From assembly GCA_949127925.1 (NCBI GenBank), contig CASBQX010000073.1, positions 1-10,712 on the forward strand: DNA of 10,712 bases. Direction: 5' to 3'. Source of the DNA: Synechococcales cyanobacterium PMM_0002 (GTDB lineage: Bacteria > Cyanobacteriota > Cyanobacteriia > Elainellales > Elainellaceae). Below are positions 5,702-10,712 of this stretch, piece after piece. Under the pieces are notes generated by a model, which saw only the letters and a program-made list of their open reading frames with translations, had not been told where the DNA came from and ran no database searches. The position numbers were made by a program, and so were the translations under genes. Each line of letters starts with the position of its first letter. Position 1 is the first letter of the stretch.

Positions 5702-6625
5702 ATGAGTAAGAGTAACTACGGACTTGGCAAGCTGCTGGAGCGGTTAATTCACCGAACTCGCCGGAGCCCTATGATGTTGCAATCAAACCCTCAACTCCTT
5801 CCTCAACGGATGCCCCAGTCTACTGAAACCGCTGTTATGGTCATCGGCGGAGCCGAAGATAAAATTCACGGACGCGAAATTCTGCAAACCTTCTACAATC
5901 GCTCTGGAGCCGCAGATGCCCAGATCGCCATTATCCCCTGTGCTTCGCGGGAACCAGTAGTCATTGGTGCTCGCTACCACGAGATTTTTGGCGAAATGGG
6001 AGCCAAAACCATCGAGATTCTCAATATTGAGGATCGAGAGCAAGGGAAAAACATCCAGTGGCAAGCCTTTCTGGAAACCTGTACGGGTGTGTTTATGACG
6101 GGGGGCGACCAGCTGCGGCTGTATGCGCTGCTGGCCGATACGCCTGTAATGGAAAAAGTGCGGATTCGGGCACAGCTAGGGGAAATTACGCTGGCAGGCA
6201 CCAGCGCCGGGGCGGCAGTCATGGGTCAGCATATGATTGCGGGCGGCGGCAGTGGCGAATCGCCCAACCGATCGCTGGTCGATCTAACGGCGGGTTTGAA
6301 TATTATTCCTGAGGTAATTGTGGATCAGCATTTTCACAACCGTAACCGGATGGCGCGGCTGATGAGTGCGATCGCCGCCTATCCTGACAAACTAGGGCTT
6401 GGTATTGATGAAGATACCTGCGCTATGTTTGCGGGCAATGGGTCGTTTCAGGTGATTGGCAAGGGCACCATTACGGTGATTGATCCCAGTCAAATCTCGT
6501 ATACGAACCAGCCCGACGTGGAAAATACCGATCCGCTCAGCATTCACAATCTGCGGGTGCATATTTTGAGTCCCGGCGATCGCTTCGATCTCTACAAGCG
6601 AGCCATCTTACCGAAGGCGCGTTAA
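5702..6625 (+). CDS. cphB: Cyanophycinase CphB (peptidase family S51)
   Basis: CphB is a serine peptidase that cuts the cytoplasmic reserve polymer cyanophycin into beta-Asp-Arg dipeptides. Visible family marks are VIGGAEDKIHGREILQTF (47-64), IPCASREP (78-85), FMTGGDQLRL (131-140), the nucleophile elbow AGTSAGA with Ser168 (165-171), VDQHFHNRNRMARL with His210 (207-220), and GLGIDEDTCAMF (232-243). From ATG 5702 the protein has 307 residues, longer than the roughly 271 of Synechocystis CphB. Met37 at 5810 (MPQSTETAVMVIGG) gives exactly 271 and aligns with that N-terminus, so the first 36 residues may be untranslated or an optional extension. Met24 (5771) is another candidate. No start has a clear Shine-Dalgarno sequence. 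cphA follows 408 bp later on the same strand. Confidence 0.96.
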   Translation: MSKSNYGLGKLLERLIHRTRRSPMMLQSNPQLLPQRMPQSTETAVMVIGGAEDKIHGREILQTFYNRSGAADAQIAIIPCASREPVVIGARYHEIFGEMGAKTIEILNIEDREQGKNIQWQAFLETCTGVFMTGGDQLRLYALLADTPVMEKVRIRAQLGEITLAGTSAGAAVMGQHMIAGGGSGESPNRSLVDLTAGLNIIPEVIVDQHFHNRNRMARLMSAIAAYPDKLGLGIDEDTCAMFAGNGSFQVIGKGTITVIDPSQISYTNQPDVENTDPLSIHNLRVHILSPGDRFDLYKRAILPKAR

Positions 6626-6806
6626 AAAGTATGGATAAAAGATATGGCTAAAAAATATGCTTAGGAAACTATGGCCGCGATCGTCCAGCAGTGAATTGCT
6701 TTGACCCAGAAATACTCACTGCACTTGTCGTTACATTCTTGCCTTTACATTAATGTTTGGATTGGCATTGATTCTATCCAAAAACCCTAAATTCCATAAT
6801 TTAAAC

Positions 6807-6832
6807 CTTGGGTTTGCGTGCCCGAACCCAAG
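6807..6832. other. Inverted repeat downstream of cphB
   Basis: CTTGGGTT and AACCCAAG flank a 10-base spacer, about 180 bp after the cphB stop. An RNA hairpin is possible, perhaps ending the cphB transcript, but the following ATTTGCGTTT is only weakly T-rich. Confidence 0.3.
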
Positions 6833-6934
6833 ATTTGCGTTTAGCCTTAAAGCACGGCTCAGCCAATTTATGTAGTAGACAGTTAAAAATAAACTAATTC
6901 AACTTTTCTTCGTCGAAAGGCAAAAACAATTTCC

Positions 6935-6957
6935 AAACTGTTCCTGGCAAACAGTTT
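6935..6957. promoter_or_regulatory. Inverted repeat upstream of cphA
   Basis: AAACTGTT and AACAGTTT flank a 7-base spacer, ending 76 bp before the cphA ATG. It could be an operator or a leader hairpin; no known factor is recognised. Confidence 0.35.
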
Positions 6958-7033
6958 ACGGTGATTATCAAGCTCGACACTAGATTATTGTGCTTCTCCT
7001 GCCGCCGCACCCTAACGTGGAATTTCTACCGTT

Positions 7034-9790
7034 ATGAAGATCCTTAAAACTCAAACCCTGCGAGGTCCAAACTTCTGGAGTATTCGATATCCAAAGCTGG
7101 TGATCATTCGGCTGGATTTAGAGGAGTTGGCAGAAAAGCCCTCTGACCAGATTCCAGGGTTTTATGAGGGATTAGTCGAGCTGCTTCCTAGCCTGGTAGA
7201 ACATTTTTGCTCGCCCGGTTGCCGGGGTGGTTTTCTCAGTCGCGTGCATGAAGGCACCATGATGGGTCACATTGCCGAGCATGTGGCACTCGAATTGCAA
7301 ACCCTAGCAGGCATATCTGTTGGCTTTGGCCGCACCCGCGAAACCTCCACTCCCGGCGTTTACCAGGTGGTGATTGAATACCAAAACGAACAGGCAGGGC
7401 GCTATGCGGCGCGGGCGGCTGTTCGCATCTGTCAGAGCCTTGCCGATACCGGACATTATTCGGCAGAAGAACTCAAGAAAGACTTGGCCGACTTGCACGA
7501 GCTGGCGCTCGAAGCTGCTTTGGGTCCCAGCACCGAACATATTGTGCAAGCTGCCGAAGCGCGAGGCGTACCCTGGTTCCCGTTGAGCACGCGCTCCCTA
7601 ATTCAGTTGGGCTATGGCGTGCACCAAAAGCGGATTCAGGCCAGCCTCAGCAGCGGCACCGGGATTTTGGGGGTAGAGCTAGCCAGCGACAAGGAAGGCA
7701 CCAAGCGCCTGCTGGGCGATCTGGGTGTGCCCGTGCCGCGTGGCACCGTGATTTATTACCTAGATGAACTGGAGCAAGCGATCGCCGATGTCGGTGGGTT
7801 CCCAATTGTGATTAAGCCCTTGGACGGCAACCACGGGCGCGGCATCACAATCAACGTCAACTCGCTGGCAGTGGCAGAAGAAGCCTACGAAGCGGCACAA
7901 GACGAGTCCAAATCTAAATCGGTGATTGTAGAGCGGTTTTATGTGGGGCGCGACCACCGGATTTTGCTAGTGGGCGGCAAGCTGGCGGCGGTGGCAGAAC
8001 GCGTGCCTGCCAACGTGATTGGCGATGGCAAATCTACCGTGGCCGAACTCGTTGAAATCATCAACCGCGACCCCCGTCGAGGGGCTGGGCACGAGAACGT
8101 GCTGACCCAAATTGAGCTTGATCGCTCTGCATTTCAACTGCTAGAGCAGCAGGGTTACAGCATCGATAGCATTTTGCCGCCGGGTCAAGTGTGTTATCTC
8201 AAAGCCACTGCAAACCTGAGTACAGGCGGGATAGCGATCGATCGCACCGACGACATTCACCCCGAAAATGTCTGGATTGCTGAGCGGGTTGCCCGCATCA
8301 TCGGGCTAGATATTGCCGGCATTGACATGGTTACCCTCGATATCGCCAAGCCCATGCGTGAGGTCGATGCCGTCATTGTGGAGGTGAATGCGGCTCCTGG
8401 TCTACGGATGCACTTCTCTCCCAGTGAAGGCACAGCCCGGAACGTGGGTGAGGCCATTATCGACATGCTGTTCCCAGCAGGCAGTCCCAACCGAGTACCG
8501 CTGATTGCAGTCACGGGAACCAATGGCAAAACAACGACCAACCGACTGATTGCCCATATTTTTAGGCAAACAGGACAGGTTGTGGGCTACACCACCACTG
8601 ACGGCATTTATATTGGCGACTACATGGTCGAAAAGGGCGACACCACAGGGCCTCAAAGCGCCCAGGTAATTTTGCAAGATCCCACCGTTGAAGTGGCCGT
8701 CCTAGAAACAGCACGCGGAGGGCTGCTGCGCTCAGGATTGGGCTTTAGCCAGTGCGACGTGGGCGTGGTCTTGAACGTTGCCGCTGACCACCTCGGGATT
8801 GGCGATATCGACACCGTAGAAGACCTGGCACACCTGAAGAGTGTCGTCGTCGAAACGGCTAGCCCGAATGGCTATGCAGTGCTGAATGCAGATGACCCAC
8901 TCGTATCGGCAATGGCGCGGCGAGTCAAGGCGCAAATTGCCTACTTCTCCATGAATCCAGAGAACGAGATCGTGAAAACCCATACTCAACAGGGTGGGCT
9001 AGCCGCCGTCTACGAAAGTGGCTACATTTCGATTTTGAAGGGCGATTGGACGCTGCGGATTGAGCAGGCCGTGAATGTGCCGCTGACGATGGGTGGACGC
9101 GCTCCGTTCATGATTGCCAACGCCCTAGCTGCTTGCCTAGCCGCCTTTGCTCAAGGGGTGCCGATTGAAGAAATTCGAGCCGGACTAGCCACCTTCCAAG
9201 CCTCGGCCAACCAAACTCCTGGACGGATGAACCTGTTCAATCTAGGTGAGTTCCATGCGCTAGTAGATTATGCCCATAATCCCCATAGCTATGAGGCGCT
9301 GGGCGGGTTTGTGCGCAACTGGCAGGGCGAACGGATCGGCGTTGTGGGTGGACCTGGCGATCGCCGCGATGAGGACTTCATTACACTGGGCAGGCTCTCT
9401 GCCGCTATCTTCGACCGGATTTATGTAAAAGAAGATGACGACACCAGAGGTCGCCCCAGAGGCAATGCCGCTGAGCTAATTGTTGAAGGCATCCGCCAAA
9501 TTCAGCCTAATCTGAATTATGAGGTGTGCTTGAACGAAACTGAAGCGGTGAATACGGCCTTAGACCGAGCGCCAAAAGACTCGCTGGTAGTGATTTTGCC
9601 CGAAACTGTGACCCGCGCGATCGCCTTAATCGATGCTCGTCGTCCGTTGCAAGAAGCGATCGCCCTCCAGACAACCACTCCGGCTACCCCCGAACCCGAA
9701 CCCACTGCTGAACCTGCCGCAGAGGCATCCCCAGCGCAACCCACCGAAACGAGTTTGGAAGAATACGTCAACTCTCGCGGCTTGCCATAA
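7034..9790 (+). CDS. cphA: Cyanophycin synthetase CphA
   Basis: CphA adds aspartate to the cyanophycin backbone and arginine to its side chains, using ATP at two active sites. The N-terminal domain (about 1-160) starts MKILKTQTLRGPNFWSIR and holds the conserved GRTRETSTPGVY (99-110). The ATP-grasp half (about 215-480) includes KPLDGNHGRG (261-270), ATANLSTGGIAIDRTDDIHP (391-410) and VEVNAAPGLRMH (449-460). The Mur-ligase-like half has the P-loop GTNGKTTT (495-502), DTTGP (536-540), ETARGGLLRSG (558-568), YAHNPHSYEAL (746-756) and KEDDDTRGR (799-807). No key motif is missing. The total of 918 residues exceeds the roughly 870-900 usual; from about 878 the tail is a Pro/Glu/Ala/Thr-rich stretch ending LEEYVNSRGLP. 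It follows cphB on the same strand and converges with tatA. Confidence 0.98.
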   Translation: MKILKTQTLRGPNFWSIRYPKLVIIRLDLEELAEKPSDQIPGFYEGLVELLPSLVEHFCSPGCRGGFLSRVHEGTMMGHIAEHVALELQTLAGISVGFGRTRETSTPGVYQVVIEYQNEQAGRYAARAAVRICQSLADTGHYSAEELKKDLADLHELALEAALGPSTEHIVQAAEARGVPWFPLSTRSLIQLGYGVHQKRIQASLSSGTGILGVELASDKEGTKRLLGDLGVPVPRGTVIYYLDELEQAIADVGGFPIVIKPLDGNHGRGITINVNSLAVAEEAYEAAQDESKSKSVIVERFYVGRDHRILLVGGKLAAVAERVPANVIGDGKSTVAELVEIINRDPRRGAGHENVLTQIELDRSAFQLLEQQGYSIDSILPPGQVCYLKATANLSTGGIAIDRTDDIHPENVWIAERVARIIGLDIAGIDMVTLDIAKPMREVDAVIVEVNAAPGLRMHFSPSEGTARNVGEAIIDMLFPAGSPNRVPLIAVTGTNGKTTTNRLIAHIFRQTGQVVGYTTTDGIYIGDYMVEKGDTTGPQSAQVILQDPTVEVAVLETARGGLLRSGLGFSQCDVGVVLNVAADHLGIGDIDTVEDLAHLKSVVVETASPNGYAVLNADDPLVSAMARRVKAQIAYFSMNPENEIVKTHTQQGGLAAVYESGYISILKGDWTLRIEQAVNVPLTMGGRAPFMIANALAACLAAFAQGVPIEEIRAGLATFQASANQTPGRMNLFNLGEFHALVDYAHNPHSYEALGGFVRNWQGERIGVVGGPGDRRDEDFITLGRLSAAIFDRIYVKEDDDTRGRPRGNAAELIVEGIRQIQPNLNYEVCLNETEAVNTALDRAPKDSLVVILPETVTRAIALIDARRPLQEAIALQTTTPATPEPEPTAEPAAEASPAQPTETSLEEYVNSRGLP

Positions 9791-9821
9791 CGCTGATGCT
9801 TTAGCAACAGCCCAATATTAG

Positions 9822-9850
9822 AGCGGCAGCACCAATCTGGTACTGCCGCT
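9822..9850. terminator. Hairpin between convergent cphA and tatA
   Basis: AGCGGCAG (9822-9829) pairs with CTGCCGCT (9843-9850). Past one C-A mismatch, ACCA (9831-9834) pairs with TGGT (9838-9841) around a three-base loop. The stem lies 32 bp after the cphA stop and 35 bp beyond the tatA stop, so it can serve both. T-runs are short on both sides, so it may be a transcript-end stabiliser as much as an intrinsic terminator. Confidence 0.6.
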
Positions 9851-9884
9851 TTGCCGTATCGGATCAACATTTCGACGGCGCTAC

Positions 9885-10067
9885 CTACCCATCGCGTTCT
9901 GCATCGTGATCGGTGGCCTCATCGTCTGCCTCTGCCATCCCTTCTTTAAATCCACGCAGCGTTTTGCCCAATGCACCTCCTAGCTCAGGAATCTTTTTGG
10001 GGCCAAAAATGAGAATCGCCACAATCGCAATAATAGTGACTTCGGGCCAGCCTAAACCGAACAGCAT
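9885..10067 (-). CDS. tatA: Twin-arginine translocase subunit TatA/E
   Basis: The 60-residue protein begins MLFGLGWPEVTIIAIVAILIFGPKK. It has a single N-terminal membrane helix (about 8-20), the FGP hinge at 21-23, then the amphipathic helix IPELGGALGKTLRGFKEGM (26-44) and a short acidic tail. This is the TatA layout. TatA oligomers form the passage through which folded twin-arginine precursors cross the thylakoid or plasma membrane, working with TatC and TatB, which are not encoded here. Cyanobacterial TatA and TatB are similar in sequence; the LGGALGKTLRGFKE block and short tail favour TatA. AGGAGTG, 4 bases upstream of the ATG, is a good ribosome binding site and fixes the start. It converges with cphA. 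Confidence 0.93.
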   Translation of the reverse strand: MLFGLGWPEVTIIAIVAILIFGPKKIPELGGALGKTLRGFKEGMAEADDEATDHDAERDG

Positions 10068-10071
10068 GAAA

Positions 10072-10078
10072 CACTCCT
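10072..10078 (-). promoter_or_regulatory. Ribosome binding site of tatA
   Basis: On the minus strand AGGAGTG precedes the tatA ATG (10067) by 4 bases. It is one of the few good Shine-Dalgarno sequences in the window and supports this start. Confidence 0.7.
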
Positions 10079-10165
10079 ATGGCTAATCGTTCGCCCTCGT
10101 ATCCCATGATGGTACACTACTCTCAGCAAACTCTTCAGCTCTCGTAAAACCAGGCCAGCTAAAAT

Positions 10166-10273
10166 ATGATTTAGAGCTTCACCGTTGATGAAGATCTGCC
10201 GCTCGACCTAATCGAACGACTGCGGCAAGCAGGACATGATGCGATCGCCCTGAGCGACCACCATCAACCCTGA
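10166..10273 (+). pseudogene. Decayed N-terminal fragment of a DUF5615-like (PIN-like) protein
   Basis: One frame reads ATG ATT, then TAG (10172-10174), then SFTVDEDLPLDLIERLRQAG, HDAIALSDHHQP and TGA (10271-10273). The V-D-E-D-L-P motif followed by a helix and AGHDA is the usual start of DUF5615 proteins, PIN-like putative toxins often paired with a DUF433 partner. The in-frame TAG at the third codon and the early TGA leave about a third of a normal protein, and no DUF433 gene is seen upstream. The same frame continues to TAA at 10349-10351 with no recognisable homology. Two HIP1 octamers lie in the region, so it has been resident in a cyanobacterial genome for long. The call rests on one short motif. 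Confidence 0.5.
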
Positions 10274-10480
10274 AATCAACGCTATTGGGAAAATACCCTG
10301 CCTGAGAACCCAGAAGCGATCGCCCAACCATTTCGTTCACTACACCCTTAACCCGACAGCAGCCAGCAGCACCTAGCAGAATCTTGCACTGATGCTTTCT
10401 AGATCAAGCTGAATCTTTCCTACTCTATATAAGAGCGAGAGAGTGCTGGATATGCCCCCGAGAGAGCGTCCGTAGAAACC

Positions 10481-10510
10481 CTGATTTTTTAATCAGAGCC
10501 ACCTTTTTTT
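10481..10510 (+). terminator. Weak hairpin plus T-run
   Basis: CTGATT and AATCAG close a TTTT loop at 10481-10496, and seven Ts follow at 10504-10510. The stem is short and AT-rich and the T-run is set back by seven bases, so this is a weak terminator candidate with no clear upstream gene. Confidence 0.25.
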
Positions 10511-10609
10511 GCGTATTTTCACGATTCTCCTAAAGCCCATAAAGGAGGACTACTTAGAAGAAGTATTGAGTTCCAGCCCCAGAAGCTGATTTCCAATGTC
10601 AGTTGTGGA

Positions 10610-10675
10610 GTCAAAGCAGGGCTAACGTGGGGTCAAAGCGAGGCTAAAGTGAGGTCAAAAGACTTAGCCCCATTT
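10610..10675 (+). repeat. Three imperfect 22-bp direct repeats
   Basis: GTCAAAGC-AGGGCTAA (from 10610), GTCAAAGC-GAGGCTAA (from 10632) and a more diverged GTCAAAAG-ACTTAGCC (from 10654) repeat at exactly 22-bp steps, about two helical turns. The array could be a protein-binding site or a decayed minisatellite. Confidence 0.5.
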
Positions 10676-10712
10676 GCTGCGATTCGGTTCACCTTAGTTC
10701 TATTAGTGAAAC

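Larger units (their letters stand above)
6626..7033 (+). promoter_or_regulatory. 408-bp cphB-cphA intergenic region
   Basis: No convincing gene lies here. Two perfect 8-bp inverted repeats are visible: CTTGGGTT/AACCCAAG at 6807-6814 and 6825-6832, and AAACTGTT/AACAGTTT at 6935-6942 and 6950-6957. Neither is followed by a T-run. The length suggests that cphA has its own promoter and possibly a structured leader. I found no GTA-N8-TAC NtcA box and no strong -35/-10 pair. A Shine-Dalgarno sequence for cphA is also not obvious. Confidence 0.45.
10352..10712. other. Right-end region without a recognisable gene
   Basis: No frame on either strand yields a protein I recognise. Visible items are a hairpin CTGATT-TTTT-AATCAG (10481-10496) followed by a T7 run (10504-10510), an isolated AGGAGG (10543-10548) with no suitable start codon after it, and three 22-bp-spaced repeats near the edge. 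A plus-strand frame is open from 10493 to the edge, but its only usual start codons are late GTGs. Confidence 0.5.

Noticed and set aside
6753..6875. 40-residue frame in the cphB-cphA gap (MFGLALILSKNPK...)
   Set aside because: It has no ribosome binding site and no recognisable protein features, and it overlaps an inverted repeat.
8257..8989. Antisense frames opposite cphA
   Set aside because: They are shadows of the strongly conserved cphA frame and show no domain of their own.
10493..10712. Plus-strand frame open to the right edge
   Set aside because: There is no usual start codon near the AGGAGG, the translation is unlike any family I know, and it spans the 22-bp repeats.
10352..10712. 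Insertion sequence remnant
   Set aside because: No transposase fragment, terminal inverted repeats or target duplication could be seen.

Overview
The window is chromosomal DNA from a cyanobacterium. The octamer GCGATCGC (HIP1) occurs about 15 times in 10.7 kb, against well under one expected by chance. The gene set is also cyanobacterial: cyanophycinase and cyanophycin synthetase, a Ycf46 AAA+ ATPase, a jag/DUF177/ycf46 cluster and a short TatA. The genus cannot be fixed from this sequence.

Layout, left to right. (1) 1-869, minus strand: an FtsX/DevC-type ABC transporter permease, cut off by the left edge. (2) 1077-4218, plus strand: a probable operon of jag (KH-R3H RNA-binding protein), a DUF177/YceD-type four-cysteine protein, ycf46 and a membrane-anchored SH3b protein, with gaps of 120, 36 and 28 bp. 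(3) 4219-4508: non-coding, with a hairpin and short direct repeats. (4) 4509-4679: a 56-residue, two-helix membrane protein. (5) 4673-4787: a 26-bp tandem array of four units ending in a 28-bp perfect palindrome. (6) 4784-5491, minus strand: trmD. (7) 5702-6625 cphB and 7034-9790 cphA, plus strand, separated by 408 bp with inverted repeats. (8) 9885-10067, minus strand: tatA, convergent with cphA across a hairpin. (9) 10068-10712: no intact gene, but the decayed start of a DUF5615-like protein and three 22-bp-spaced direct repeats.

How the genes fit together. cphA polymerises aspartate and arginine into cyanophycin, the nitrogen reserve granule, and cphB starts its breakdown to beta-Asp-Arg dipeptides, so the right half is a nitrogen-storage module. 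The left cluster has an RNA, ribosome and membrane-insertion flavour: Jag-type proteins usually sit beside YidC, DUF177 proteins are linked to 23S rRNA or rpmF, and TrmD modifies tRNA. In many cyanobacteria jag follows rpmH-rnpA-yidC; here a divergent ABC permease lies upstream instead.

Most of the window is conserved housekeeping and no clear new multi-gene system was found. The most notable structure is the repeat array at 4673-4787, which carries the stop codons of both convergent neighbours. Other points of interest are a 13-bp tandem duplication of the ycf46 start codon region, the unannotated 56-residue membrane protein, and the hairpin-bearing regions upstream of cphB and cphA.
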